Virus record (IMG/VR): IMGVR_UViG_3300009034_000048
Span: 1-54,639 of that record
Reading direction: 5' to 3' (one strand)
DNA: 54,639 nucleotides
Source of the DNA: a virus
Of this stretch, positions 7,596-15,607 are shown piece after piece (the stretch's first letter is position 1; the number at the start of each line of letters is the position of its first letter). The translations under genes were made by a program, and so were the position numbers. The notes under the pieces were generated by a model. It saw nothing but the letters and a program-made list of their open reading frames with translations, was not told the origin of the DNA and did no database searches.

Positions 7596-7928
7596 ATGAC
7601 ATTTAAAGAATATCAAGAAAAAGCAATTACTACTCTTATAATAAACAAAAATACTCCTATGGAATTATTTGCCAGATTGGTATTAGGTTTGGCAGGGGAA
7701 AGTGGAGAAATTGCCGAGAAAGCGAAGAAGTTGTTACGAGGGGATGGTCATACGACTTTAAAATTTAAGAAGGAAATTAAGAAAGAATGTGGAGACCTTC
7801 TATGGTATTTAACAAATTTAATTGATTTTTTAGGATTGGATTTGGAGGAAATAGCAAAAGAGAATATCACTAAACTTGCTTCGAGAAAGAAACGAGACAA
7901 AATTAGGGGAAAAGGCGATAATAGATGA
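7596..7928 (+). CDS. MazG-like nucleotide pyrophosphohydrolase
   Basis: A 110-residue all-alpha NTP pyrophosphohydrolase. The family's acidic magnesium-binding signature is visible as GLAGESGEIAEKAKK (~33-47) and KKECGDLLWYL (~66-76), the E-E-x-x-D type pattern of MazG/dCTPase-like folds. Phage MazG proteins clean or reshape nucleotide pools or lower alarmones. AAAGGGGG precedes the start. It ends just before the AGTTAG-type promoter at 7995. Confidence 0.8.
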   Translation: MTFKEYQEKAITTLIINKNTPMELFARLVLGLAGESGEIAEKAKKLLRGDGHTTLKFKKEIKKECGDLLWYLTNLIDFLGLDLEEIAKENITKLASRKKRDKIRGKGDNR

Positions 7929-7994
7929 CCTGTAAATAACTAACTTTTGAGTATTTTAATTCCTAACAAGGCGAAAAGATGTTAAGAAAACAAT

Positions 7995-8040
7995 AGTTAG
8001 CTCTAAACCATTGACACCGAAGCATAGTATATGATATACT
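7995..8040 (+). promoter_or_regulatory. phage promoter P1 (AGTTAG-TTGACA-TATACT)
   Basis: AGTTAG at 7995-8000, ten bases, TTGACA at 8011-8016, eighteen bases, TATACT at 8035-8040, with TATG before the -10 (extended -10). The same layout recurs at 20855 and 35590. The -10 lies in a perfect palindrome, AGTATAT-G-ATATACT (8026-8040). An inverted CTAACT at 7940-7945 mirrors the AGTTAG. Confidence 0.85.
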
Positions 8041-8064
8041 TGAAGTAAGAGTAAGAGGAGACCT

Positions 8065-8298
8065 ATGGGAAGAAGAAACCCAATTAAGGGAAGAAGCGTA
8101 AGGACAAATCATAATAAAACGAAAGAACTTAAAAAATTCTATCGCCTTACTTTTAAACATTCAAAAGACCAAAAAGAACGCCATATGACTTTGGCTGAAC
8201 AACAAAGACCGAAAAAACAATATTTTTGTGATAAATATCCCAATGAAAAAAGTTTCATATCGAAAATTAAAATTAAAGAAGTGAATATAAGAAAATGA
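8065..8298 (+). CDS. basic hypothetical protein, first gene after P1
   Basis: A 77-residue, highly basic protein with AGAGGAGA upstream. It lies 25 bases after the P1 -10 box, so it is the leader gene of that operon. The composition suggests nucleic-acid binding. No family recognised. Confidence 0.6.
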   Translation: MGRRNPIKGRSVRTNHNKTKELKKFYRLTFKHSKDQKERHMTLAEQQRPKKQYFCDKYPNEKSFISKIKIKEVNIRK

Positions 8299-8525
8299 AA
8301 ATTACTACAAATTGCCCAAAATGTAATAGATTGATTAAAGAATTTGATGGAGTAGGGAAAGATAAAAAATCTGGGATAATAGTTTTTCTCTATTCTTGCC
8401 AAAAATGTAATTATTATTGGAAAACAATTATATTAGGAAGTGAACATTTAACAGTTAATCAAATTTTTGAAGAAAAATATGAAGACCATATAGAAAATCT
8501 GGAAAAAATAAAAAATGAAAAATAA
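8295..8525 (+). CDS. zinc-ribbon protein (CPKC...CQKC)
   Basis: A 76-residue protein with CPKC near residue 7 and CQKC near residue 35, spaced like a zinc ribbon, followed by an acidic helical tail. It overlaps the preceding gene by four bases. Function unknown. Confidence 0.6.
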   Translation: MKITTNCPKCNRLIKEFDGVGKDKKSGIIVFLYSCQKCNYYWKTIILGSEHLTVNQIFEEKYEDHIENLEKIKNEK

Positions 8526-8787
8526 AAAAATGCAACATATGTTTATAGTGGATATGGATACTGTAATGGAGATTATTGAACTTGCTCAAAAGAATGGCAA
8601 GAAAGCTGGCGATAGTATGCAAGAAGAATTTGAAATTATTTTAAAAAAATATCCAAAAAAATTTGAATTTTTAGGAGCTACAAAAAAAGATGTTGATATG
8701 CTTACTGGTAATTTGCGTGAAAAAGGTTTAAAAATTTTTAATTTAAAAGAAATAGACCGAAAAAAAAGGAGAAGAAAGAATGTTTAA
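8515..8787 (+). CDS. hypothetical protein, 90 aa
   Basis: A 90-residue mixed alpha/beta protein with a basic C-terminus. It overlaps the upstream gene, and the next gene begins within its last codons. An internal ATG (MQHMF) could also serve as the start. No recognised family. Confidence 0.5.
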   Translation: MKNKKMQHMFIVDMDTVMEIIELAQKNGKKAGDSMQEEFEIILKKYPKKFEFLGATKKDVDMLTGNLREKGLKIFNLKEIDRKKRRRKNV

Positions 8788-9064
8788 AAAGATTTTGATA
8801 ACAATTTTAATTTTCATATCTTTAGCAATGAATAGTTTTGCTGTTCCTCCAGAAGTAGCTAAACAATTTGTAGGAAAATCGGTAAATGTTTATGTTTTAG
8901 TTCCTTTTTTTGCACAAGGAAGTTATTGGGAAACAGAAACTCAAGGAATTATTAAAAAAGTAGCAATAGAAAATAACAAATATTACGTTTATTTAAAAGT
9001 CAATCCATCAGAGATATATAAATTAGATATTACAAAAATAACTCGTATTGAAAAAGTAAAATAA
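8780..9064 (+). CDS. secreted/periplasmic small protein
   Basis: A 94-residue protein with a classic signal peptide: basic N-terminus, hydrophobic core to about residue 18 and a likely cleavage site after NSFA (~22). The mature part of about 70 residues is strand-rich. Export implies action in the host envelope. AAGGAG lies upstream. Family unknown. Confidence 0.65.
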   Translation: MFKKILITILIFISLAMNSFAVPPEVAKQFVGKSVNVYVLVPFFAQGSYWETETQGIIKKVAIENNKYYVYLKVNPSEIYKLDITKITRIEKVK

Positions 9065-9073
9065 GCGATGAAC

Positions 9074-9087
9074 CGTTTTTAAAAACG
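9074..9087 (+). other. 14-base perfect palindrome before a ribosome site
   Basis: CGTTTTT-AAAAACG is a perfect inverted repeat directly upstream of GAGGAG for the gene at 9098. It could be a protein operator or an RNA element; there is no loop, so it cannot fold as a simple hairpin. Confidence 0.35.
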
Positions 9088-9097
9088 AGGAGCTAAA

Positions 9098-9736
9098 ATG
9101 AATAAAAATAAGTTTAATTGTTCTGTTGGTAAAAGTTATAAATATAATGAAAAAGTATCTGGCAAGAAATTTCTGTCAGGAATGGTAAATCTTTTTAATC
9201 CTGTTCTTTGGCTAAAAGATATATTTTCTCTTTTTAATGTAAGAAAATTAATCATATACCTGCTAATTGTGGCAGGTATTTTTGCTTATGGGTGGTATAA
9301 AGGACAGCAAGGCAAACCAGCTATGCTTGATATAGGATATGGAAATGAAGCATATATCAAATTAAATGGAGAACAACTTCATATAAAGCCAAATGGGACA
9401 GTTTTTGTTGAAGATGAAAAAGGAAATGTAATTAAACAAGTTTGTGTAAAAGATATTCCAAGTTTGAGAAGAAAATTAGCTCCTTTCGGATTAAAACTTG
9501 AACCTTTTGTGCTTGGTGGTGGTGGAATTGGTAAAGAAGGAGCTGGAGTTGAAGGAGGAGTTGGAGTATCATTTTTAAGATTTTGGAAAATGAATTTAGA
9601 TGCCTTTTTGACTAATAGAGGAGCATATCTTGGAACTTCATATAAAATTACAGATAGCTCTGGTGCAGGAATTGGCGTGGGTAAAGGTTGGGAAGGCGAT
9701 GATAGAGTTATTGTCTATTATAAATTTAAATTTTAA
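9098..9736 (+). CDS. membrane protein with C-terminal beta-rich domain
   Basis: A 212-residue protein with one transmembrane helix near residues 48-66 (YLLIVAGIFAYGWYKG). A soluble domain of about 145 residues follows, with Gly-rich repeats (GGGGIGKEGAGVEGGVGV) and alternating aromatic/hydrophobic strands near the end, resembling a small beta-structure. GAGGAG lies upstream. No family named. Confidence 0.6.
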   Translation: MNKNKFNCSVGKSYKYNEKVSGKKFLSGMVNLFNPVLWLKDIFSLFNVRKLIIYLLIVAGIFAYGWYKGQQGKPAMLDIGYGNEAYIKLNGEQLHIKPNGTVFVEDEKGNVIKQVCVKDIPSLRRKLAPFGLKLEPFVLGGGGIGKEGAGVEGGVGVSFLRFWKMNLDAFLTNRGAYLGTSYKITDSSGAGIGVGKGWEGDDRVIVYYKFKF

Positions 9737-9747
9737 GAGAGGTAATA

Positions 9748-10008
9748 ATGAGTATATTTAACGAAATAACAACAAATTTATTGAATATAATTTATATTGT
9801 TGTCGATAGAACGATATGTATGGTTGACAAAATCGCATATGAAAAACGAGGAAATGTTTTGGTAAGAAAAGGGAATACTCAAATAGAAAGAACATTGCGA
9901 GGATTAATATTTATTCCAGCATATATAGCTATAATATCAATAATATTAATGTTCGTTGTGCCTATTTGCATATGCCAATTTTTAGATAGAATAATAGGAA
10001 ACAGATGA
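9748..10008 (+). CDS. small membrane protein, 86 aa
   Basis: An 86-residue protein with a hydrophobic N-terminal stretch and one strong transmembrane helix near residues 50-75. It overlaps the next gene by four bases. Part of a run of small membrane proteins (8780-10616). Function unknown. Confidence 0.55.
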   Translation: MSIFNEITTNLLNIIYIVVDRTICMVDKIAYEKRGNVLVRKGNTQIERTLRGLIFIPAYIAIISIILMFVVPICICQFLDRIIGNR

Positions 10009-10193
10009 TAAATAAAAAAGAACTTGAAAAATTATTACATGATTTAAATCGAGCTTCTAAAGCGATTAGATTGATACGAGATGAAGAAGATGAAGGTAAA
10101 CGTCATCTTCTCGCAGGGCTTATTTCTGACGAACTTGATAGACTACATGCAGATTTGGAAGAATTATATGAAAATGGAGAAGAAAATGAATAA
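10005..10193 (+). CDS. helical acidic protein, 62 aa
   Basis: A 62-residue, amphipathic, probably all-helical protein. It overlaps its neighbours on both sides by a few bases. No recognised motif. Confidence 0.5.
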   Translation: MINKKELEKLLHDLNRASKAIRLIRDEEDEGKRHLLAGLISDELDRLHADLEELYENGEENE

Positions 10194-10323
10194 AAATTTT
10201 TTAATAACATTGGTAGTTTTTTCTGTAATATTCGGATTTCTTTATAAATTTTTTGGATTTGAATTTGTCGTTTTAGTTGCGTTGGTATCTCTTTGTGCTA
10301 AATTATTAAGTTTAGAGATGTAA
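10186..10323 (+). CDS. 45-aa membrane protein
   Basis: Start chosen at ATG 10186, behind GGAGAAG and overlapping the previous stop. The 45 residues form one long or two short hydrophobic helices (FLITLVVFSVIFGFLY and VVLVALVSLCAKLL). Holin-sized, but with no lysis partner nearby. Confidence 0.5.
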   Translation: MNKNFLITLVVFSVIFGFLYKFFGFEFVVLVALVSLCAKLLSLEM

Positions 10324-10337
10324 AAAGGAGGTAACTA

Positions 10338-10616
10338 ATGCCATATATTACTCAAGAAAACAAAGATAAATTTACAGCAAATGCTGATGATAATGGTGTT
10401 GCAGAATATTTAAGTAAACTTTCATTAGGAGACTTTGCAGGACATTTAAATTATTTAAATTTTAAAATTGTAAAGTTATGGATAAAAACTAATGGAAAAA
10501 AATATTTTGCTTTTGCTAGTATTATTGGCACACTTATTTGTTGTGTTTTAGAAATTTATCGTCGTCTGGTAGCTCCATATGAAGATGAGAAAATAAAGAA
10601 AAATGGAGATGTATAA
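10338..10616 (+). CDS. conserved small phage protein (DUF6899-like)
   Basis: A 92-residue protein beginning MPYITQENK and ending YRRLVAPYEDEKIKKNGDV. The start motif and the FYRRxxAPYEDxKIxxNGDV ending are typical of a small protein family of unknown function found in many phages (I believe DUF6899). AAAAGGAGG precedes it and it overlaps the next start. The family name is from memory. Confidence 0.65.
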   Translation: MPYITQENKDKFTANADDNGVAEYLSKLSLGDFAGHLNYLNFKIVKLWIKTNGKKYFAFASIIGTLICCVLEIYRRLVAPYEDEKIKKNGDV

Positions 10617-11290
10617 TGTTTAAATCTTTACAAAGAATTAAACTATTTTATACATATCTTATTGGTGCAATAGAAGCTGATAAAAAAGAGGGCGGAGCAA
10701 AATGGAGAGATGCTATTACTCCTGCATTAGATAAAGTAGGAATTTATGTGCAAGACCCTGTAAAAACAGAACCTCTTGTTACAGACATGACAGTAATAGA
10801 AGCTCAAGATAAATTTAATAAGTGGATAATATCTGGCAATTATGATAAATTTGCTGAAAATTTTAAAAAAGTTGTAGAAAAAGATATTCGTATGGTTCAT
10901 AGAAGCGATTTTGTTATTGTTCATTTATTTGAAGATATTCCTACTACTGGTGGTATCCACGAAATGGCAGAAGCATGGAGATTAAAGAAAAAAATTTATT
11001 TAATATGGCGAGAAGCAAAAAATAAAATCCCAAAATGGGCATTATTTTTGACTACTGACTCTGGTGGACAAGTTTTTGATAATCCAAAACAATTAACAGA
11101 TTTTATTTCTCTTGTTTATAGTAAAAAAAGACAAAGTTTACGAGTGCAGACAATTCAATTTGTTAAAGGTATAATTCGTTTAGTAGATGAAATCTTCTAC
11201 GCAAGAAAACTTCAAAAGATAAAAGTCAACTTACCTAAATTAGAAGAAAAGAAAGAAGAACCAAAAGAGAAAAAAGAGAAAGAAAAATAA
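10616..11290 (+). CDS. nucleoside 2-deoxyribosyltransferase-like enzyme
   Basis: A 224-residue protein whose first ~150 residues match the nucleoside deoxyribosyltransferase/SLOG-like Rossmann fold: YLIGAIE near the N-terminus, a middle RSDFVIVHL strand and GGIHEMAEAW, where the Glu aligns with the catalytic nucleophile. These enzymes swap bases on deoxynucleosides or hydrolyse N-glycosidic bonds. A Lys/Glu-rich tail follows. A role in nucleotide salvage or in removing a nucleotide signal is inference. Confidence 0.7.
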   Translation: MFKSLQRIKLFYTYLIGAIEADKKEGGAKWRDAITPALDKVGIYVQDPVKTEPLVTDMTVIEAQDKFNKWIISGNYDKFAENFKKVVEKDIRMVHRSDFVIVHLFEDIPTTGGIHEMAEAWRLKKKIYLIWREAKNKIPKWALFLTTDSGGQVFDNPKQLTDFISLVYSKKRQSLRVQTIQFVKGIIRLVDEIFYARKLQKIKVNLPKLEEKKEEPKEKKEKEK

Positions 11291-11291
11291 T

Positions 11292-11594
11292 ATGCAATTA
11301 ACTTATTGCGATATTTGCCAAGCCCTTATTAAATCAGGCGAAGAAAAATATGTTTTGGCTATTAATCCAGTTACACAAACAGATATTGGAGATTATGACG
11401 AAAGACAACAGCGAGATATGCAAGAATATTTAAAAAAATATTATCAACATCAACTATTCAGTAAAATTAAAATATATGAAATTTGCAAAGAATGTAAAGA
11501 TATTTTAACTTATTTATTTAAAATGAAAAGACAAAAACGAGAAGAACTTTCAAAAGAAATAGATAAATTAACACAAAGAGGAAAGAAAAAGTAA
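11292..11594 (+). CDS. zinc-finger-like protein, 100 aa
   Basis: A 100-residue protein with CDIC near the N-terminus and CKEC near residue 62, the two halves of a possible zinc site, then a basic helical tail. It starts two bases after the upstream stop. Function unknown. Confidence 0.55.
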   Translation: MQLTYCDICQALIKSGEEKYVLAINPVTQTDIGDYDERQQRDMQEYLKKYYQHQLFSKIKIYEICKECKDILTYLFKMKRQKREELSKEIDKLTQRGKKK

Positions 11595-11595
11595 T

Positions 11596-12141
11596 ATGAA
11601 TATTAAAAACTTAATTTTTTTCCTTAATTTAATAAGGTCGCAATTCGAATATGGTGGTCAAAAATATGCTTATTCAAAAGAAAAAGAAAGCACTGATTGT
11701 TTATTTGATGATTTCGGGAAAAATTGGCTATTTGGAACTTTAGCAAAATATTGTAAACGATATTCTAATCTTGCAAGAGAACGAGACCTTCTAAAAATAG
11801 CCTGTTATTGTTTTATACTTTGGTTAAAAAGAGGATTTCATATTGATAGACAAGGAACAAAAGAAATTATTAATACAACAGTTGAAACTAAAACTAAATA
11901 TTTTCAAACTTTTATAGACAGAGTAGGAGATTATATGGGAGATTATACTGAACCCCCTACTTCTGCTGATATATTAGATATAGTTTATTTAATGTTAAAA
12001 GGATTTGCTGATACTGAATTTCGATGGATTTATGAAAAAGAATTGTTAGAAATTTTTGCTTTGTGTTATTTTCAATGGAATAAAGATATTAAAAACAAAG
12101 GCAAAGACCAAGACGTATATAATGAGAAAAAGAAACAATGA
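11596..12141 (+). CDS. helical protein, possibly NTP-pyrophosphohydrolase-like
   Basis: A 181-residue, mostly helical protein. The segment from FGKNWLFGTLAKYCKRY to LLKIACYCFILWLKRG resembles the helical pairing seen in phage all-alpha NTP-PPase (MazG-related) proteins, but no clear acidic metal motif is seen. Its last bases overlap the bS21 gene. Assignment weak. Confidence 0.5.
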   Translation: MNIKNLIFFLNLIRSQFEYGGQKYAYSKEKESTDCLFDDFGKNWLFGTLAKYCKRYSNLARERDLLKIACYCFILWLKRGFHIDRQGTKEIINTTVETKTKYFQTFIDRVGDYMGDYTEPPTSADILDIVYLMLKGFADTEFRWIYEKELLEIFALCYFQWNKDIKNKGKDQDVYNEKKKQ

Positions 12142-12302
12142 AAATTATTGTTAATGGAAATAATATAGAAAAAGCATTAAAACTTCTAAAAAAGAAAACG
12201 ATTGCTATGCTTAAAAAACATAGGGAAAAAAGATATTACAAAAAACCTTCACAAATTCGCCGAGAGAGGGATAAAAATAGCAAAAGAAAGAGGAAAAAGT
12301 GA
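12138..12302 (+). CDS. rpsU: ribosomal protein bS21 homologue
   Basis: ATG 12138 to TGA 12300-12302 encodes 54 residues. The order IEKALKLLKKK, KHREKRYYKKPSQIRRERD and a basic tail follows the bS21 pattern (ALRRFKR, R-R-x-F/Y-Y-x-K-P-S/T-x-x-R-K-R). bS21 binds the 30S platform near the anti-Shine-Dalgarno and affects initiation. Phage-encoded bS21 is known from large phages and is thought to bias host ribosomes to phage messages. It overlaps both neighbours. Length fits the family (55-70). Confidence 0.85.
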   Translation: MKIIVNGNNIEKALKLLKKKTIAMLKKHREKRYYKKPSQIRRERDKNSKRKRKK

Positions 12303-12457
12303 AAATCCATCGTAGAATTTATAACAAAGAAACTGGTAAAACAAAAACGGTAATTGAAACTGTAGAATTAATAAAGAAAAAAGATAGAACAATTTTAGTT
12401 AAATTAAGTAATGGGGATATTATCAAAAGAAAATTGAAAGATATTGTGGAGGAATAA
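12299..12457 (+). CDS. 52-aa hypothetical protein (GTG start)
   Basis: GTG 12299 overlaps the bS21 stop, with AGAGGAAAAA upstream. The 52 residues are strand-rich and basic (VKLSNGDIIKRKLKDI), like a small SH3/beta-barrel. Probably coupled to bS21 translation. Function unknown. Confidence 0.5.
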   Translation: MKIHRRIYNKETGKTKTVIETVELIKKKDRTILVKLSNGDIIKRKLKDIVEE

Positions 12458-12458
12458 T

Positions 12459-12617
12459 ATGAAGACAATTAAAGATAAAATGACTATAATAGATTTCCAA
12501 AATTATGTTAAAGAATTTTTTCATAGAATATTAATCGTGCATGAACCAAAAATTGAATTAACTTTTGATGAATGGATAGAATGTTTGAAAAACACAGAGA
12601 AGGCGATTAATGAATAA
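12459..12617 (+). CDS. 52-aa hypothetical protein
   Basis: ATG 12459, behind GGAGGAATA, to TAA 12615-12617. Helical 52-residue protein with one Cys. It overlaps the start of the nuclease gene. No family recognised. Confidence 0.5.
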   Translation: MKTIKDKMTIIDFQNYVKEFFHRILIVHEPKIELTFDEWIECLKNTEKAINE

Positions 12618-13437
12618 ATTAATAATACTTGATTATAACATCTTTGTTCATAGAAGTATATTTGCTTGGAGAAAAAATAAACAAATTCCTCCAACATATA
12701 CCGCCCTCAATATGATTTTATCTTGTCTTCGTAAAATAGGAGTAGACCCTTTTGATGAAATTATACTTGCTTGTGATGGAATTGGAAATTGGCGAAAAGA
12801 CTATGAGAAAGAATATAAAGCAAACAGAAAAGCTTTCAGAGATAGTTTCGAAGATGTGAACTGGAAAGAAATGTATAATAATTTTAATGATTTGCGTGAT
12901 AAATTAGATGCAGGAACGACTTGGCAAGTTATTCAAATTGATAAAATAGAAGCGGATGATATAGCAAGTGTAGCTTGTAGATATTTTAAAGAAGCGGAAA
13001 TAATATTAGTATCTTATGATAGTGATTGGGAACAACTTTGGGCTTATGAAAATGTGAAAATATTTTCTCTTTTAAAAAAATATAAAGGAGTAAAAGGAAG
13101 TTATAAAGTGCGACCTTTGAATTTTAATGTATATAATGTTATTTCTAAAAAAATAGAAAAAGAAGTTACAGATAATTTGGTCAATCCAATACTTAATGCT
13201 AAAGATTATGAAAATAGAAAAACAATAGTATCTTTGATAGAATTGCCTGATTTTGTAGAAGGTAGAGTTATAGAGGAATTTAAAAATTTGAAAGAAAAAG
13301 ACGATAATTTAGATTTAGTGCCATATGATACTTTAAGAGAAAAATTGGGAAATCTTTATAATGATAAAAAGAAAATTATCAAATATGAAGATTGTATAGA
13401 AAAAGAATTAAAAAAGAAAATAAAAAAAAAAAAATAA
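12610..13437 (+). CDS. 5'-3' exonuclease (FEN/PIN-like, T4 RNase H type)
   Basis: A 275-residue flap-endonuclease-family protein. ILDYNIFVHRS at the N-terminus gives the first metal Asp, IEADDIAS (~113-120) the central acidic cluster and SYDSDWEQL (~134-142) the third. These match the order in T4 RNase H and the Pol I 5' nuclease. It would remove RNA primers and flaps during lagging-strand synthesis. The usual helix-hairpin-helix region is hard to see and the C-terminus is Lys-rich. Fits the replication genes downstream. Confidence 0.8.
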   Translation: MNKLIILDYNIFVHRSIFAWRKNKQIPPTYTALNMILSCLRKIGVDPFDEIILACDGIGNWRKDYEKEYKANRKAFRDSFEDVNWKEMYNNFNDLRDKLDAGTTWQVIQIDKIEADDIASVACRYFKEAEIILVSYDSDWEQLWAYENVKIFSLLKKYKGVKGSYKVRPLNFNVYNVISKKIEKEVTDNLVNPILNAKDYENRKTIVSLIELPDFVEGRVIEEFKNLKEKDDNLDLVPYDTLREKLGNLYNDKKKIIKYEDCIEKELKKKIKKKK

Positions 13438-13452
13438 AAAGGAGAAAATAAC

Positions 13453-13608
13453 ATGGAAAAGTATGTAGGTTATTGTGTCAAATGTAAAACTAAGCGAGAT
13501 ATGTTAGAAACAGGGATAACAAAAACTAAAAATGGCAGAAGAATGGCAAAAGGGAAGTGTCAAAATTGTGGCATGAAAATGTGTAAATTTCTAAAAAAGG
13601 AGAAATAA
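13453..13608 (+). CDS. DUF5679-like zinc-ribbon protein
   Basis: ATG 13453 behind AAAGGAG encodes 51 residues: YCVKCKTKRDM, then KNGRRMAKGKCQNCG. This is the pattern of DUF5679 proteins (YCVKCK-x-KREM...KNGRPA-x-G-x-CPxCG), small zinc ribbons of unknown role. The family assignment rests on motif memory. Confidence 0.65.
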   Translation: MEKYVGYCVKCKTKRDMLETGITKTKNGRRMAKGKCQNCGMKMCKFLKKEK

Positions 13609-13794
13609 GTGATAGAACATAAACATTGTAAAAAATGTAAAGAAGTTATAGAAAAACCGCTTTTATATATAGGTAAAAATTATAATTTGAATTGTGAATT
13701 TTATCATATAGAAGTTTGTATAGATTGTGTTATAAAAGAAGGAATAATGAGTTACAAGAGAAAACTAAAAAAGACAAAAAAGGAGGAAAAGTAA
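13609..13794 (+). CDS. zinc-finger-like protein (GTG start)
   Basis: A 61-residue protein starting GTG 13609 directly after the previous stop, with AAGGAG upstream. HCKKC and CIDC form a likely metal site and the tail is Lys-rich. Function unknown. Confidence 0.5.
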   Translation: MIEHKHCKKCKEVIEKPLLYIGKNYNLNCEFYHIEVCIDCVIKEGIMSYKRKLKKTKKEEK

Positions 13795-14166
13795 ATGGAA
13801 ATAAGCAAAAACATACCAGAAGAGATTAAAAATCAAAAAACTCCTGATGGAAAACCGAGAGTTATCACTGAAAAGATTCCTGAAGATTTGGTAAAAGATA
13901 TTAAAGAAAAAATAGGCAAGAAAAATGGTCTATTACAAAATTTTCTTAGAATATCTTTACAAATAGCAAATGCAAATACTCAACAGGCTCAATTGTTAGA
14001 GAAAATGAAAAATCAGGAAGATGTTATTGGTTCTGCTATTAACCACGCTTTTAGAAAAATGAAGTTAAAGAAAAAGGCAGAATATCAATTTAGATTCGAT
14101 GGGAAGGAGAATTTCGTCGGAGTTTATAATCCCCCACGACCAAAGAAAAAAGAAGAAAAGAAATAA
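13795..14166 (+). CDS. hypothetical protein, 123 aa
   Basis: A 123-residue charged protein with a central Gln-rich helical region (ANANTQQAQLLEKM) and a Pro/Lys-rich tail. AAAGGAGG lies upstream. No recognised domain. Confidence 0.55.
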   Translation: MEISKNIPEEIKNQKTPDGKPRVITEKIPEDLVKDIKEKIGKKNGLLQNFLRISLQIANANTQQAQLLEKMKNQEDVIGSAINHAFRKMKLKKKAEYQFRFDGKENFVGVYNPPRPKKKEEKK

Positions 14167-14179
14167 GGAGGAAAATTAG

Positions 14180-14350
14180 ATGAAGTTGTTTACCTTAACG
14201 ATTTCAGAATTGTTACAAAAATTAGAGGAAGGAAAAACTAATAAAAATAATCCTTATTTTTATGAATTAAAGAGAAAATTAAAAAGACTGAATCTAGACC
14301 ATATAAATATCGATGGAAACTATGAGAAATTCAAAAAGGAGGAAAAGTAA
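14180..14350 (+). CDS. 56-aa hypothetical protein
   Basis: ATG 14180, behind AAGGAGG, to TAA 14348-14350. The protein is helical and basic. The next gene starts at the following base. No family recognised. Confidence 0.5.
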   Translation: MKLFTLTISELLQKLEEGKTNKNNPYFYELKRKLKRLNLDHINIDGNYEKFKKEEK

Positions 14351-14848
14351 ATGATATTTAAACATGTTTGCACTAAAGGAAATAAGTATTTAGCCAGAAT
14401 AGAATATGATGATAAAGGAGATAAATGGGCAACTACTACAAAAGCAGTTCATGATTGGGCAAAAAAGAATTTTAATGAAGGTGATGAAGTTGATGTTGAA
14501 TATAATATCAAAAATGGTCAATATTTTGTAACAAGAATTTCTGCTCCAGGTCAAAGTTCAAAAAAATCTACAACTCCTGAAGGAGAAAAATCTAAAGGCA
14601 AATATACTTGCGAGGATTGTGGTAAAGAATTAAAAGATGGAAAATATGAAAAATGTTACACATGCAACAAGAAAAATCCATCTAAATTTAAAAATACAGA
14701 TACCGCAGATGCCATCTCAAGACAAAATGCTAATCATGCTACTTCAAGAGCATTAATAGCATTACAAGGTCAAGTTGATGTGAATAATATTTTCGATATA
14801 ACTAAAAGATTACATGAAATGTTTTTGAGGTTAGCAAGAGGCGAATAA
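14351..14848 (+). CDS. putative nucleic-acid-binding protein with zinc ribbon
   Basis: A 165-residue protein. Residues 1-70 look like a small OB-type or beta-barrel domain (EYDDKGDKWATTT...DEVDVEYNIKNGQYFV). After a Ser/Lys linker comes a four-Cys zinc ribbon, CEDCG...CYTCNKK (~92-111), then a helical C-terminal segment. The layout suggests a phage single-strand-DNA-binding accessory protein; it is not a confident SSB. Confidence 0.55.
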   Translation: MIFKHVCTKGNKYLARIEYDDKGDKWATTTKAVHDWAKKNFNEGDEVDVEYNIKNGQYFVTRISAPGQSSKKSTTPEGEKSKGKYTCEDCGKELKDGKYEKCYTCNKKNPSKFKNTDTADAISRQNANHATSRALIALQGQVDVNNIFDITKRLHEMFLRLARGE

Positions 14849-14870
14849 CAGATTATAGAAGGAGAATAAT

Positions 14871-15425
14871 ATGGCTAAAAGAAAAAATAAAAAGAAACGT
14901 ATTAGAGCTAAAATAGATATAGACCAAATTTTATTGCGAAATAGACAAGTTTTTTTATTTGAACCAATAACTAGTGAATCAGCAAAAAGAATAGTCAAAC
15001 AATTAATAGTTTTAGATAAATTGAAAATTGCTCCAATTGCTCTTTATATAAATTCTCCAGGTGGATATATGAATGATGGATTTGCAATTATCGATGTAAT
15101 TCGAGGACTGCGTTCACCTATCGTAACATTTATTACTGGAGAAGCTTGTTCAATGGCTGGTCTTGTTTCTGTAGCTGGTCATAAAAAAGTAATGAGCACA
15201 ACTGCTACTTGGATGTCGCATGATATTCGTTCTGGACAATATGCTAGAGTTACTGAAGTAATCGATAGGGCAGAATTTTTAAAAGAAGAACAAAAGAAAG
15301 TGTTTGATTTTTTAAGTCAAAATACTAAACTTTCAAAAGCAGATTTAGATAAAGCAGTAAAAGGCGAATTGTGGTTAAACGCTAAAGAATGTTTAAAGAA
15401 AGGTATTGTAGATAAGGTGGTATAG
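14871..15425 (+). CDS. clpP: ClpP-like serine protease
   Basis: A 184-residue ClpP/crotonase-fold protease. The oxyanion strand reads YINSPGGYMNDG (~59-70), the nucleophile is Ser94 in GEACSMAG and the His is H117 in WMSHD. The usual catalytic Asp before the WLNA-x-E motif appears as Glu (KGELWLNA, ~E166), an unusual substitution. There is no signal peptide, so it acts in the cytoplasm. No ClpX/ClpA ATPase lies in the window, so it may use a host unfoldase or act as a prohead-type protease, as ClpP-fold enzymes do in some phages. Confidence 0.85.
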   Translation: MAKRKNKKKRIRAKIDIDQILLRNRQVFLFEPITSESAKRIVKQLIVLDKLKIAPIALYINSPGGYMNDGFAIIDVIRGLRSPIVTFITGEACSMAGLVSVAGHKKVMSTTATWMSHDIRSGQYARVTEVIDRAEFLKEEQKKVFDFLSQNTKLSKADLDKAVKGELWLNAKECLKKGIVDKVV

Positions 15426-15607
15426 TGAGAAATAAAAAAAGAATTAAAAAAATATTGAAACTTATTGAAGATATTTGGACAAAAAATCCAGATTTCAGGT
15501 TATGTCAACTCATAGGAAATTGTTGGGAAGCTGGAGATAATTATTATAGAGAAGACGATATATTAGAAAAACGATTACGAGAGATTTACAACACAAAGGA
15601 AAATTAA
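15425..15607 (+). CDS. small conserved phage protein (GTG start)
   Basis: A 60-residue protein starting GTG 15425 inside the clpP stop. The pattern W-x-K-N-P-D-F-R-L-C-Q-L-I followed by YYREDDILEKRL is a recurrent small phage protein type of unknown function. It overlaps the protease gene downstream by one base. Confidence 0.55.
   Translation: MRNKKRIKKILKLIEDIWTKNPDFRLCQLIGNCWEAGDNYYREDDILEKRLREIYNTKEN

Noticed and set aside
9822-9860. TTGACA inside the gene at 9748
   Set aside because: No TATACT-like -10 at 16-19 bases and no AGTTAG upstream. It is coding sequence.
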